Below are positions 24,154-33,587 of a DNA stretch of 64,000 bases, piece by piece. The notes beneath the pieces are model-generated. The model saw nothing but the letters and a program-made list of their open reading frames with translations, was not told the origin of the DNA and made no database searches. The DNA lies in the NCBI GenBank assembly GCA_934233745.1, contig CAKQGN010000005.1, positions 46,254 to 110,253 on the forward strand, in the 5' to 3' direction. Origin of the DNA: an uncultured Clostridia bacterium. GTDB lineage: Bacteria > Bacillota > Clostridia > Christensenellales > CAG-917. The stretch's first letter is position 1; each line of letters begins with the position of its first letter. A program made the translations under genes and the position numbers.

Positions 24154-25063
24154 TTTTTATACCTCCCATCAGAGAAATGAAAGTTGATTCCAAATCGCCT
24201 TGACATTCCGAAATCCCAAGCACGCCGACATTTGCGTCTGCAAACATCTTTGCAACGTCGGGAATACCCTTTGACAAATCGTAAATAGCAAGCGTGTTGT
24301 AGGGGAGTATCTCGAAATCATGAGAGTGATAATTTTCAACCATGACGTTCAAGGCGACTTTCAAATTGTCCACTTCAACCTTAATATAGGGTTTGCAAAG
24401 CTCGTCGAGGTCGCTCTGGCGAAATTCTTTGACAAGTTTTCCGCCCTCGATAACGCCGTAGCATGTTGCGAGTTTTTGAAGTTCTGCAAGTAAGTGCGAA
24501 GAAATGAGGATAGTTACGCCGTCACGGTTGAGACGCAACAGAAGTTCTCTGACTTCAAAAATACCCGTCGGATCGAGACCGTTGACAGGCTCATCTAAAA
24601 TCAGAATGCTCGGATCGTTGATGAGTGCAAGCGCGATTGCAAGGCGTTGTTTCATTCCGAGCGAGTAATTTTTCACTTTGGTTGGGTTGTTTGGATCAAG
24701 ACCTACCTTGTAGATGATGTCTTTGAGTTTTTCGATATTTGTCGCGCCGAGGGCATAACCCATCGATTTCATATTTTCTAGGGCGGTAAGGTGGAGGGAT
24801 AGGGCAGGGGAGTCCACGATAGAACCGATTTTGGTGCGTTCGTATGCAAGAGCGTCCTCTGTGGATGCGCCGTTGATTTTAATTTCGCCGCAAGATGGCT
24901 TTGCAAGTCCCAAAAGTATGCGCACCAGAGTAGTCTTTCCCGCTCCGTTTCTTCCGACCAAACCGTATATATCGCCCTCGCGCACGGTTAGACTTACGTC
25001 ATCCAAAACCACTTTGTCTTTTCCGTACTTCTTGGTAAGATGCGATGTTTCAAATACGTTCAT
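24143..25063 (-). CDS. ABC transporter ATP-binding protein (BcrA-like)
   Basis: ATPase of 306 residues: Walker A GRNGAGKTTL, signature YSLGMKQRLAIAL, Walker B ILILDEPVNGLDP and the switch His in SSHLL. The C-terminal 80 residues are the accessory domain typical of drug and peptide exporters. First gene of a two-gene operon with the permease. RBS CGAGGT precedes ATG 25063. No two-component system is adjacent, unlike classical bacitracin loci. Confidence 0.93.
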   Translation of the reverse strand: MNVFETSHLTKKYGKDKVVLDDVSLTVREGDIYGLVGRNGAGKTTLVRILLGLAKPSCGEIKINGASTEDALAYERTKIGSIVDSPALSLHLTALENMKSMGYALGATNIEKLKDIIYKVGLDPNNPTKVKNYSLGMKQRLAIALALINDPSILILDEPVNGLDPTGIFEVRELLLRLNRDGVTILISSHLLAELQKLATCYGVIEGGKLVKEFRQSDLDELCKPYIKVEVDNLKVALNVMVENYHSHDFEILPYNTLAIYDLSKGIPDVAKMFADANVGVLGISECQGDLESTFISLMGGIKNED

Positions 25064-25091
25064 GATTTACCTCGAATATTTTGTTAATTCA

Positions 25092-25119
25092 ATTATAACA
25101 CAAAATACACATATGTCCA
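25092..25119 (-). promoter_or_regulatory. Promoter of the ABC operon
   Basis: TGGACA (25114-25119), 16-base spacer, TATAAT (25092-25097) on the minus strand. Confidence 0.65.
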
Positions 25120-25329
25120 TTTTTGCATGTCTGTTAAGAAAAATTAAACGGCTTTTAATCGTTTTACGTAAAAAATACATATCGTGTACAGGAATGTTAG
25201 CACACGAAAAGTGTACAAGTTAATTATAATTTATACCGAATCGAATGGTTTTAAGCTCAATTTTTAGTGTTTATAGGCTTAAATACAACGAATCGTGTAT
25301 TATAAAACACGCAACGTGTGTTACAGGGC

Positions 25330-25356
25330 AAAAAAAAGACACGCGATTGCGTGTCT
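25330..25356 (-). terminator. Terminator of tRNA-Gly
   Basis: GACACGC, loop AATC, GCGTGTC followed by a seven-T run on the minus strand, 6 bases past the CCA end. Confidence 0.9.
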
Positions 25357-25361
25357 GAATT

Positions 25362-25435
25362 TGGAGCGGGCGATGAGAATCGAACTCACGACTAAAGCTT
25401 GGGAAGCTTTCGTTTTGCCATTAAACTACGCCCGC
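25362..25435 (-). tRNA. tRNA-Gly (anticodon CCC)
   Basis: Minus-strand cloverleaf of 74 nt with encoded CCA. Acceptor GCGGGCG/CGCCCGC, anticodon stem AAAGC/GCUUU around UUCCCAA, so anticodon CCC, and T-arm GUGAGUUCGAUUCUCAU. The CCC isoacceptor reads GGG. Confidence 0.95.
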
Positions 25436-25508
25436 ATCGAATTACAACTTTGATTTTAGCATGCAAAACGATTTTGTCAAACATTTTATTGCGTTTGAGT
25501 TATTTCGG

Positions 25509-25537
25509 TTGCGTTTTGACTGTTTTTATTTTATACT
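25509..25537 (+). promoter_or_regulatory. Promoter of ileS
   Basis: TTGCGT (25509-25514), 17-base spacer, TATACT (25532-25537). The start codon is 33 bases on, so there is no room for a T-box leader. Confidence 0.6.
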
Positions 25538-25569
25538 AAAAAAACTATATGAATTTATTAGAGGACAAT

Positions 25570-28500
25570 ATGTATAAACCCGTTGAAACAAATCTGAATT
25601 TCGTTGATCGCGAAAAAGAAGTTCTTGCTTTTTGGAAAGACGAGAACATTTTTGAAAAAAGCGTAAAGAAAAACGAAGGCAATCCCGAATTTAGTTTTTA
25701 CGACGGTCCGCCGACCGCAAACGGAAAACCCCACATCGGTCACATACTGACACGTGTTATGAAAGACATCATCCCTCGCTACAAAACCATGAAGGGATAT
25801 CATGTCTTGCGAAAAGCAGGTTGGGACACGCACGGTTTGCCTGTTGAGCTTGAAGTTGAAAAGCAGCTCGGCATTGACGGCAAGCAAGAAATCGAAAAAT
25901 ACGGCATCGAACCTTTTATAAAAAAGTGCAAAGAATCCGTATGGAAATACACCGACGAATGGCAAAAGATGTCCGACCGTATCGGTTATTGGGCCGATAT
26001 GAAAAACCCGTATGTCACCTATGACAACAACTACATCGAGTCTGTTTGGTGGGCAATCAAACAAATGGCGGACAAGGGACTTATTTATAAAGGACACAAA
26101 ATCGTGCCTTATTGTCCTCGTTGCGGGACTGCGCTTTCTTCTCACGAAGTCGCGCAAGGCTACAAGGACGTCGAGGAAACTTCCGTATTTGTTAAATTCA
26201 AGCTCAAAGATACTCAAAAGACATATTTTCTTGCCTGGACGACCACGCCTTGGACTCTTCCGTCAAACGTTGCTCTTTGTATGAATGCAAAAGAGGATTA
26301 TACAAAGATTCAAGTCGGCGACGAGTTCCTTATTCTTGCAGACGCGCTTATTCCGTCGATTTTCCCCGACGAGAGCGAATATGTCAAGGTTGACACCAAG
26401 AAAGGCAGCGAATATGAATACGTCGAGTACGAATCCCTTTTCGACTACGACACCGGCGCAAAAGAAAAGGCGTATTATGTCACCAACGATTCTTATGTCA
26501 CGCTCACCGACGGCACGGGCATTGTCCATATCGCGCCCGCATTCGGTGAAGACGACAGCAAGGTCGGCAAGAGATACGGACTTCCGTTTGTTCAGATGGT
26601 TGACGACAGAGGCAGATTCAAAGACGCCGTTTACGATTTTAAGGGCTTGTTCTGCAAAGACGCCGACAAATATATCATCGAAAAACTCAGAAACGAAAAC
26701 AAACTCTTCAAAACTTTGAGATTTACCCACAGTTATCCTTTCTGTTGGAGATGCGACACTCCGCTTCTTTACTATGCTCGTTCGAGCTGGTTTGTAAAGA
26801 TGACGGCGGTCAAGGAGCAACTTCTTGCTTCCAACGACTCGGTGAACTGGATGCCCGACACGATAAAGAAGGGCAGAATGGGCAACTTCCTTGAAAACGT
26901 AATCGACTGGGGTATCTCTCGCGAGAGATACTGGGGCACTCCGCTTCCCATTTGGGTGTGCAACAAGTGCGGCAAGATTCACGTCATCGGTTCGAGAGAA
27001 GAACTCAGAGAAAAGGTGCACCTCGATCATGACGTCGAATTGCACCGTCCTTATATCGACGATGTAAAGTGGGAATGCGAGTGCGGCGGCGAAATGGTAC
27101 GCACGCCAGAAGTGCTGGATTGCTGGTTCGACTCCGGTTCAATGCCGTTTGCTCAATGGCATTACCCGTTTGAAAACAAAGAAATATTTGAAAAAGTTTT
27201 CCCTGCGGACTTCATTTCGGAGGCTATCGACCAAACGAGAGGCTGGTTCTACACGCTTCTTGCCGTCAGCACGGTTCTTTTCGGGCGCGCTCCGTTCAAA
27301 AACTGCATTGTCCTCGGACACGTCAACGACAAAGACGGCATCAAAATGTCCAAACACAAGGGCAACGTCGTAGATCCTTGGACGGTACTCGACAAGCAAG
27401 GTGCGGACGCAACGAGATGGTATTTCTACACCACAAGCGCGCCTTGGTTGCCGTCGAGATTCCACGCTGACGCCGTGAGCGAATCCCAACGCAAATTTAT
27501 GGGTACGCTGTGGAACACTTATGCCTTCTTTGTGCTGTACGCCGAAATCGACAAGTTCAAACCCACCGAGCATAAGCTCGAAGACCAAAAGTTCACCATT
27601 ATGGACAGATGGATTCTCTCTTGCCTCAACTCGCTTGTAAAGACGGTTGACGAGGGACTCGAGCAATACAAAATCACCGAAACTTCACGTGCAATCGCCG
27701 AGTTCGTTGACAATCTTTCCAACTGGTACGTGCGCCGTTCACGCGAGCGTTTCTGGGGAAGCGAGATGTCAAAAAGCAAGGAAGCCGCCTACACGACATT
27801 GTACACGGTGCTTTCAACGCTTTCAAAGATACTTGCTCCTTACACACCGTTTATGGCAGAGAGTATGTATCGCAATCTTGTTTGCAACTTCGACAAAGAC
27901 GCTCCCGAAAGCGTGCATCTTTGTTCTTTCCCCGTTGCGGACGAAAGATACATCGACAAGGAACTTGAAAACGGTATGGGCGACGTTTTGAAACTGGTCG
28001 TGCTGGGCAGAGCGGCAAGAAATGCCTCGAACCTCAAAAACAGACAGCCCTTGTCCAAACTTTTCTACAACGGCAGATATGAACTTTCAAACGACCTTAA
28101 AGAGTTGGTTGAAAACGAGCTTAACGTCAAGTCGGTTGAAGTTTCGGGTGACAGCAACGTCTTTGTCAGCTATGATTTGAAACCGCAACTTCGCACGCTC
28201 GGCCCCAAATACGGCGCATTGCTTAACAAAATCAGAGAAGTTTTGCAGTCACGAGCAAACGAAATAGTTTCCGCAATCAAGGCTCGCGGCCTTTTCAGAG
28301 CCGACGTCGACGGCAGAGAGGTCGAGCTTTCAAAGGACGATTTGCTCATCAGTATGAAGAACAAAGAGGGTTATTCGAGCGAAAGCGACGGAGAAACCAC
28401 CGTTGTTTTGGACACTCAACTCACCGACGACCTTATTTTCGAGGGTGCGGAGCGTGAAATCGTGTCGAAGATTCAAACAATGAGAAAAGAAGCCGGATTC

Positions 28501-28680
28501 GAGGTGACCGATCATATCGTTATAGGTTACAAAGCCGAAGGCGTTGCTCTCAAAGTATTTGAGAAGGCGGACTTCCTTTGTGACGTGCTTTGCGACTGTA
28601 TTTCCACGACAATCGACGGATATGCGAAAGATTGCGATATAAACGGCGACAACGTTACGATTTCGGTCAAGAGAGTCTGA
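25570..28680 (+). CDS. ileS: Isoleucyl-tRNA synthetase (long, type II form)
   Basis: Class I synthetase of 1036 residues. HIGH motif is KPHIGHILT, KMSK motif is KMSKHKGNVVDPW, with the editing domain between (TWTTTPWTLPSNVALCMN and TGIVHIAPAFGEDD). Cys pairs CPRC and CNKCG are present in the catalytic half. The length and motif wording match the eukaryote/archaea-like IleRS type, which in other species is associated with low mupirocin sensitivity. AGAGGAC before ATG 25570 decides the start over ATG 25549. It overlaps the downstream methyltransferase gene by one base. Confidence 0.97.
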   Translation: MYKPVETNLNFVDREKEVLAFWKDENIFEKSVKKNEGNPEFSFYDGPPTANGKPHIGHILTRVMKDIIPRYKTMKGYHVLRKAGWDTHGLPVELEVEKQLGIDGKQEIEKYGIEPFIKKCKESVWKYTDEWQKMSDRIGYWADMKNPYVTYDNNYIESVWWAIKQMADKGLIYKGHKIVPYCPRCGTALSSHEVAQGYKDVEETSVFVKFKLKDTQKTYFLAWTTTPWTLPSNVALCMNAKEDYTKIQVGDEFLILADALIPSIFPDESEYVKVDTKKGSEYEYVEYESLFDYDTGAKEKAYYVTNDSYVTLTDGTGIVHIAPAFGEDDSKVGKRYGLPFVQMVDDRGRFKDAVYDFKGLFCKDADKYIIEKLRNENKLFKTLRFTHSYPFCWRCDTPLLYYARSSWFVKMTAVKEQLLASNDSVNWMPDTIKKGRMGNFLENVIDWGISRERYWGTPLPIWVCNKCGKIHVIGSREELREKVHLDHDVELHRPYIDDVKWECECGGEMVRTPEVLDCWFDSGSMPFAQWHYPFENKEIFEKVFPADFISEAIDQTRGWFYTLLAVSTVLFGRAPFKNCIVLGHVNDKDGIKMSKHKGNVVDPWTVLDKQGADATRWYFYTTSAPWLPSRFHADAVSESQRKFMGTLWNTYAFFVLYAEIDKFKPTEHKLEDQKFTIMDRWILSCLNSLVKTVDEGLEQYKITETSRAIAEFVDNLSNWYVRRSRERFWGSEMSKSKEAAYTTLYTVLSTLSKILAPYTPFMAESMYRNLVCNFDKDAPESVHLCSFPVADERYIDKELENGMGDVLKLVVLGRAARNASNLKNRQPLSKLFYNGRYELSNDLKELVENELNVKSVEVSGDSNVFVSYDLKPQLRTLGPKYGALLNKIREVLQSRANEIVSAIKARGLFRADVDGREVELSKDDLLISMKNKEGYSSESDGETTVVLDTQLTDDLIFEGAEREIVSKIQTMRKEAGFEVTDHIVIGYKAEGVALKVFEKADFLCDVLCDCISTTIDGYAKDCDINGDNVTISVKRV

Positions 28681-29540
28681 TGAGAATAGCACCCGATTGG
28701 AAAGAATACAGAGTCATTGCCACCGGCGACGGCGAAAAACTTGAGAAATGGGGCGATATAACGCTTCTTCGTCCCGATCCTCAGGTGATTTGGCACGCCA
28801 AAACGCCGCTTGCGTCATATAAGGGTATAGACGCGATTTACGAGCGTTCCCGAACGGGCGGTGGAATGTGGAAGTACAAACGCAACGTGCCGAGCGAATT
28901 TACGATTTCATGGCGCGATTTGACGTTTTCGCTCAAACTCATGGGGTTCAAACATACGGGGCTTTTTCCCGAACAAGCTGTCAACTGGGACAGAATGATG
29001 ACTCTTATAAAAGACGCCGGCAGAGAAATATCCGTACTCAATCTTTTCGGATATACGGGAGCGGCGTCCGTTGCTTGTCTGAAAGCAGGGGCAAAAGTTT
29101 GTCATGTGGACAGCGCAAAAGCAATGGTCGAGCGCGCCGGAGAAAACGTGCGTTTAAGCGGACTCGACAATTCGGGGATGAGGTACATCATCGACGATTG
29201 CTTCAAATTCTGCCAAAGAGAGATAAGACGCGGCAAAAAGTATGACGCAATCATTCTCGATCCTCCGAGTTTCGGCAGAGGGCCGAACGGCGAAAAGTGG
29301 AAGATAGAAGAGGGAATATCCGAACTTTGCGAACTTGTTGCAAGTTTACTTTCGGACAATCCGTTGTTTGTGTGTCTCAACTCATATACCACGGGCTTGC
29401 AACCCACGGTTATGGCAAACATATTGAAGCTCGCCTTGCCTTTGAGCGCGGTTATCGATGCCGACGAAATCGGGCTTGCAACCGACGAAGGTCTTATACT
29501 TCCGCAAGGGTGTACCGCATTCGCCACATTCAAAAAATAA
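28680..29540 (+). CDS. Class I SAM-dependent RNA methyltransferase (RlmI/RlmK-like)
   Basis: Protein of 286 residues. The SAM site is VLNLFGYTGAASVACLKAGA followed by HVDSAKAM, and the catalytic motif is ILDPPSFGRGPNG, as in rRNA 5-methylcytosine/7-methylguanine methyltransferases; no PUA domain is present. ATG overlaps the ileS TGA (TGATG), so it is translationally coupled to ileS. Target base unknown. Confidence 0.85.
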   Translation: MRIAPDWKEYRVIATGDGEKLEKWGDITLLRPDPQVIWHAKTPLASYKGIDAIYERSRTGGGMWKYKRNVPSEFTISWRDLTFSLKLMGFKHTGLFPEQAVNWDRMMTLIKDAGREISVLNLFGYTGAASVACLKAGAKVCHVDSAKAMVERAGENVRLSGLDNSGMRYIIDDCFKFCQREIRRGKKYDAIILDPPSFGRGPNGEKWKIEEGISELCELVASLLSDNPLFVCLNSYTTGLQPTVMANILKLALPLSAVIDADEIGLATDEGLILPQGCTAFATFKK

Positions 29541-29708
29541 GTTTTGAATAGTGCAATAATGTATGCGGTTAGATTGCCGAAAAAGCAGATTTTCTTGTGT
29601 AAAAACGCCATGTTTTTCAAGCGGATTTGTTTTTTGAAACGGCAAACCAAAAGAAAGAATATAACTACTTAAAACGACAAAATCGGATTATACATACAGG
29701 AAAAATAT

Positions 29709-30425
29709 ATGACTTACAAAGATCTCAGAATCGTATACGAAGACAATCACATTCTGGTTGTTGTCAAACCCTATGACGTGCCTGTACAGGCAGACGAAAG
29801 CGGAGATGCGGACATGCTCACAATGCTCAAACAGTATCTTGTGGAGAAGTATGACAAACCGGGCGATGCGTATCTCGGACTCGTGCATAGACTGGATCGT
29901 CCGACGGGCGGAGTGATGGTATTTGCAAAAACTTCAAAAGCGGCGTCAAGACTTTGCGAAGCAATCCGTGACGGAGGCGTTGAAAAAAGATATCTTGCGA
30001 TTGTCGACGGTGCGCCGAGATACAGCGCAGACAAACTTACGTGCTATCTCAAAAAGTTTCCCGACACAAACACGGTTAAGGTTGTTCCAGCGCTTTCCGA
30101 AGGCGCAAAGTATGCCGAGCTCGATTACAAAGTTTTGTCCAAAAAGACGGATGTCAGCTTGTTGATGGTCAATCTTATCACAGGGCGCGGTCATCAAATC
30201 AGAGTCCAGCTTGCCAATATGGGCAACCCCATTGTCGGCGACAAAAAATACGGAAACGGCGCGCAAACCAAATATCCGCTCTGTCTTTGGGCAACCGAAC
30301 TTCGCTTTGTTCACCCCGTCAGCGCAAAAGAAATGGTGTTTAGGGTATATCCTCCCGAAGTTGCGCCCTGGACGCTCTTTGACATGGACGCTTTTTTGAA
30401 TATAACCATAAAGAACTGCTATTGA
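29709..30425 (+). CDS. RluA-family pseudouridine synthase
   Basis: Protein of 238 residues. Catalytic Asp lies in GLVHRLDRPTGGVMVFAKT; RYLAIVDG and TGRGHQIRVQLANMGNPIVGDKKYG complete the family pattern. No S4 domain, so it is the short type related to RluA/TruC. It modifies rRNA or tRNA uridine; target cannot be assigned. RBS AGGAAA precedes ATG 29709. Confidence 0.92.
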   Translation: MTYKDLRIVYEDNHILVVVKPYDVPVQADESGDADMLTMLKQYLVEKYDKPGDAYLGLVHRLDRPTGGVMVFAKTSKAASRLCEAIRDGGVEKRYLAIVDGAPRYSADKLTCYLKKFPDTNTVKVVPALSEGAKYAELDYKVLSKKTDVSLLMVNLITGRGHQIRVQLANMGNPIVGDKKYGNGAQTKYPLCLWATELRFVHPVSAKEMVFRVYPPEVAPWTLFDMDAFLNITIKNCY

Positions 30426-30452
30426 TAGCGTAGATTCGATTCGTTCGCATAT

Positions 30453-30537
30453 AAAACGCCGCCGAAAACGAAGCTTGACACGAAATTTTTGCCTTTGCGC
30501 AAAACATTTCGGTTGCTTCAAAATCGACGGCGTTTTT
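30453..30537 (+). terminator. Long terminator hairpin after the pseudouridine synthase
   Basis: AAAACGCCG and CGGCGTTTT close an 85-base imperfect hairpin. Inside, GAAGC pairs with GCTTC, and CGAAAT/ATTTCG with TTTGC/GCAAA form the top. A T-run follows. Confidence 0.75.
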
Positions 30538-30692
30538 AGTGAAAAAATATATTGAACATTGAATTATTTTTGAACAATTATTGATGTTTTGCCGTTCTAA
30601 GCGACTTTTTGCCGTGTTTTTTTCGTTTTTGCGTATGCTTAAAAGTCCGATGCGGTCGGATGGTTTTTTCGACTTAAATTGTATTTGGGATT

Positions 30693-31181
30693 TTACATAT
30701 TTTTTGCGACAAAATATTTATCGTTTTGTATTCTTTTATATACAGAGCCTACGTACTTGTCGTTTGAAAATTCTTCTTGCAGTTTTCTTTCTCCGTAACC
30801 CAGAGCGGATAATGCTTTGGCAAATTCGTCTTCGGCAATTTCAAGCCGTCGGAACGTTGTTCGCATTGCGATTTTTCTTGACTCGGAGATTTCGCCGAAA
30901 GTTTTTTTGTTTATCATTCGGTCTATCAAGATATCTCTGGATTTTTCCTTCATGTTTTTCAAAGCGTTGCAAACTGCGTATCGCAAGTTTACGATTTTGC
31001 GCTTTTCCTCGGTCATTTCGATGATTTCACCAATTAATTGTTCGTTGCTTACACCGATTTTCAAATGTTTGCTTTGATAACTTGATTTTACGCGGTTTGC
31101 GATGCCGAAATCGAGTTCTTTTACGATTTTTGGCAAAAGGACATACGCAACAAGCGCAGTGTTGCTCCAACTTTTTTTCAT
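30693..31181 (-). CDS. Hypothetical protein, sigma-70 region-4-like HTH
   Basis: Basic, helical protein of 162 residues. The middle (residues about 75-120, with ALKNMKEKSRDILIDRMI and TFGEISESRKIAMRTTFRRL) resembles sigma-70 region 4 or a related helix-turn-helix: a run on chain-like helix followed by an FGEIS recognition segment. No region 2 is visible, so it is not a full sigma factor. RBS GGAGGG before ATG 31181 sets the start. The surrounding AT-rich sequence suggests a less conserved gene. Function unknown. Confidence 0.6.
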   Translation of the reverse strand: MKKSWSNTALVAYVLLPKIVKELDFGIANRVKSSYQSKHLKIGVSNEQLIGEIIEMTEEKRKIVNLRYAVCNALKNMKEKSRDILIDRMINKKTFGEISESRKIAMRTTFRRLEIAEDEFAKALSALGYGERKLQEEFSNDKYVGSVYKRIQNDKYFVAKNM

Positions 31182-31289
31182 TTTTCCCTCCGATTTGCGG
31201 AAATATAACAAATTCCTTGGCTACACAATACAAGACAAAATTATGATAAGTCAATATTTTATGTCATTTTTTTTACTATTTTTTTTCAT

Positions 31290-32315
31290 CTATAATGTCA
31301 ATATGCCAAAAATGAATGCAAAAACCATGCTTAAAGCGCATTGCGTAAGTTTTTTCAATATAAGTTCGAAGAAGCGAATGTTGCACTTTGACAAAAAGGT
31401 GTAACTTTGAAGCGTAACCGACAATCCTCCAAAAGACACCGCACCCGCACACAGCATGGTTGCAAGTCGGATGTTTGCGCATTTTGAACACTCGATGCTT
31501 GCTCTTGTCATTTCGATAAAGGAATAGATTACGGCAAGTACAGGTTGTGACGCGTCAGTGAAGTTTGCAACGACATTCCTTATGCCGACAAGTTCGAGCG
31601 TGTCGACAATCATTCCGCAAATCACGATATATCCGCCCACGTAAAGCATATTTATCGTTGCTTTGGATATTGCGCAAGACAATATGTCGTCTATATCGGT
31701 TTTTGAAGAAAATGCGGTTGCCGTATCATCGGACTTTCTTTTTCTGTATAATAGTCCGTTGGCAATCGCTCCGAGGTAGTGTGCCGCAAGCACAATCATA
31801 CCGACTTTCGTATTGTCGAATATTGCCCCGCCAATCGTGCCGATCATAAAAACAGGTCCTGAAGTCGAGCAAAACGAGCAAATTCTTTTTGCGTCGTTTT
31901 GTGAGATTGCACCTGCGTTGTAAAGTTCGTATATCGTGCTTGCGCCGACAGGGTAGCCGCAAAGCATGCTCAAAAACAACACGTACGCGCTTTCCTTTGG
32001 CGCATTGAACAACAGCTTTACGCCTTTTGCGCCCGCTCTCGATATCGCGCCCACAGCCCCCATGTATGTCAGTAGCAGCGAGCAAAAATAGAAAGGAAAC
32101 AACGAGGGAAGTACGCTCGACGCAAAAAGACTCAACCCGCGTCTTGCAGAATCCAGATAGTATTGCGGTTTTGCAAGCAAAAACCCCATAAAAGCGACAA
32201 TAGCAAGACAAGCAAACGTTTTTGCCGCATGTGCGTGACAAATAGTTTTTTCGGCAGAAGTTTTGATGTATGATTTTTTTCTTGATTTTCGATTTGCCGC
32301 AACGGTATCGGACAT
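31290..32315 (-). CDS. ylbJ: YlbJ-like sporulation integral membrane protein
   Basis: Polytopic protein of up to 341 residues with about eight membrane segments and nucleoside-recognition (Gate) motifs: SVLPSLFPFYFCSLLL, SMLCGYPVGASTIYELY and STSGPVFMIGTIGG. YlbJ in Bacillus is sigma-E dependent and needed for spore cortex. A strong terminator hairpin ends just before ATG 32315 and no ribosome site is seen, so the real start may lie inside, and the first about 30 residues (basic, hydrophilic) are uncertain. Neighbour tmcAL (ylbM) is the usual genomic partner. Confidence 0.82.
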   Translation of the reverse strand: MSDTVAANRKSRKKSYIKTSAEKTICHAHAAKTFACLAIVAFMGFLLAKPQYYLDSARRGLSLFASSVLPSLFPFYFCSLLLTYMGAVGAISRAGAKGVKLLFNAPKESAYVLFLSMLCGYPVGASTIYELYNAGAISQNDAKRICSFCSTSGPVFMIGTIGGAIFDNTKVGMIVLAAHYLGAIANGLLYRKRKSDDTATAFSSKTDIDDILSCAISKATINMLYVGGYIVICGMIVDTLELVGIRNVVANFTDASQPVLAVIYSFIEMTRASIECSKCANIRLATMLCAGAVSFGGLSVTLQSYTFLSKCNIRFFELILKKLTQCALSMVFAFIFGILTL

Positions 32316-32317
32316 AT

Positions 32318-32349
32318 AAAAAGCATATTCGCTTTTTTTTCGAATATGC
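32318..32349 (-). terminator. Terminator between tmcAL and ylbJ
   Basis: GCATATTCG, an A-rich loop, then GCGAATATGC and TTTTT on the minus strand. It ends within a few bases of the annotated ylbJ start. Confidence 0.85.
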
Positions 32350-32392
32350 TCTTAAATCGAATTGAAAATAGCAAATTGCTATGTCGTTGAGT

Positions 32393-33487
32393 TTAATAGC
32401 AGAGTTTTTGGATTTTTGCCGCCTTTTCGTCAAGATCCACAAGAGGACGGACGGGGCAGTCCTTTTCACAGTCGCTGTGTTTGAAGAAGAAATATCCGTC
32501 CGATTGGGCAAGCAGAGCGAACAAAGCTTTTTTCTTTGACGGTTTGCAAGCCAAAACCGTGCAGTACGGGCGCTCTTGACTTGCAAGATTAACCAAATCT
32601 TTTGTCACACCCAGTGTAGCGCAGGCGGCGATTCGCTTTATCGTCGAACGGGTGTAGCGTTTGCTTGTAAGTCCCAAAAATTCATCCATGTTATTGAACG
32701 ACGATTGAGAAATACGGTTTTCCATACCTTCGCTGATGTTTGCGATTTCTTTTAGCTCGGATGCGCTCATAGCCTTCATGGCATAGGTCGAGATGACGTT
32801 GTATTTGTCGATATTTGCATGATTCGACAAGTCGACAAACGGCGGAACATATGCCGATATATCTTCGTTTTGTGCGATTAGATTGCGGATTTTTGTCGAT
32901 GAGAGATACTTTTTGCCGTCATCGGGTTTTCGCTCGACAGAGTGATATTGCACTTTGCCTTCGTACGCCGCGCCGGCTTTCATATACTCGACCGCCAGGA
33001 TGTTGTTGGGCGATTTGAGCATATTTGATACATCGGGACGGATTTTGTCAAGCGCAAGGGTGCGGGATTTTGCAACCGAAAAGCCTTCCGACAAATAGCC
33101 TTTGAGCAGATTGCTCACGTCTTTCGATTCGCTTCTCATAAATTCGGCAGCCATATTCAAATCCTCGATTTCATCGCTTTCCGTGCCGAAAGAGAGTGTG
33201 AATTCGCCAAGCATCGACAAAGTTTTAAGTGCGCCTTCCGCAAATCCTTTTGCGGTTGAGAGAGAGTAAACGGTGGGAAGTTCCAGCACCAAATCCGCAC
33301 CTGCCGAAATAGCCCAATTTGCGCGCGTGTAGCGGTCTTGAATACACAAATCGCCGTGTTGAGTGAAGGATGAACTCATCACGACGACAAGTGCGTCGGC
33401 ATCGGTTTCCTTTTTGGCTTTTTTGAGTTGTTTCAGATGCCCGTTGTGAAAGGGGTTATATTCTGCAATTATAGCGGTTATTTTCAA
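32393..33487 (-). CDS. tmcAL: tRNA(Met) cytidine acetate ligase
   Basis: Protein of 364 residues (YlbM family), ATP-dependent enzyme that makes N4-acetylcytidine at the wobble base of elongator tRNA-Met. Nucleotidyltransferase signature AEYNPFHNGHLKQL at the start, then ADLVLELPTVYS and SFGTESDEIEDL. The start is TTG at 33487 (MKITAIIAEYN by homology) with GAGGATG upstream. It diverges from pta with overlapping promoters. Confidence 0.93.
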   Translation of the reverse strand: MKITAIIAEYNPFHNGHLKQLKKAKKETDADALVVVMSSSFTQHGDLCIQDRYTRANWAISAGADLVLELPTVYSLSTAKGFAEGALKTLSMLGEFTLSFGTESDEIEDLNMAAEFMRSESKDVSNLLKGYLSEGFSVAKSRTLALDKIRPDVSNMLKSPNNILAVEYMKAGAAYEGKVQYHSVERKPDDGKKYLSSTKIRNLIAQNEDISAYVPPFVDLSNHANIDKYNVISTYAMKAMSASELKEIANISEGMENRISQSSFNNMDEFLGLTSKRYTRSTIKRIAACATLGVTKDLVNLASQERPYCTVLACKPSKKKALFALLAQSDGYFFFKHSDCEKDCPVRPLVDLDEKAAKIQKLCY

Positions 33488-33504
33488 AATACATCCTCAT
33501 ATTG

Positions 33505-33533
33505 TTGATTTTTATTTTTTAAGTAACTATAAT
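33505..33533 (+). promoter_or_regulatory. Promoter of pta-ackA
   Basis: TTGATT (33505-33510), 17-base spacer, TATAAT (33528-33533). Confidence 0.8.
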
Positions 33534-33559
33534 TATATCTAAAAATAAAACATTTGCAA
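33532..33559 (-). promoter_or_regulatory. Promoter of tmcAL
   Basis: TTGCAA (33554-33559), 16-base spacer, TATAAT (33532-33537) on the minus strand; its -10 touches the pta -10, so the two promoters should compete. Confidence 0.65.
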
Positions 33560-33587
33560 TAAATGTGCAACATTTTAGGAGTTTTAT

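Noticed and set aside
25440..25569. T-box leader for ileS
   Set aside because: Only about 130 bases separate tRNA-Gly from ileS, the promoter is 33 bases from the start, and no specifier or antiterminator sequence is seen.
30693..31181. Full sigma factor
   Set aside because: Only a region-4-like helix-turn-helix is visible and no region 2, so it is not called a sigma factor.
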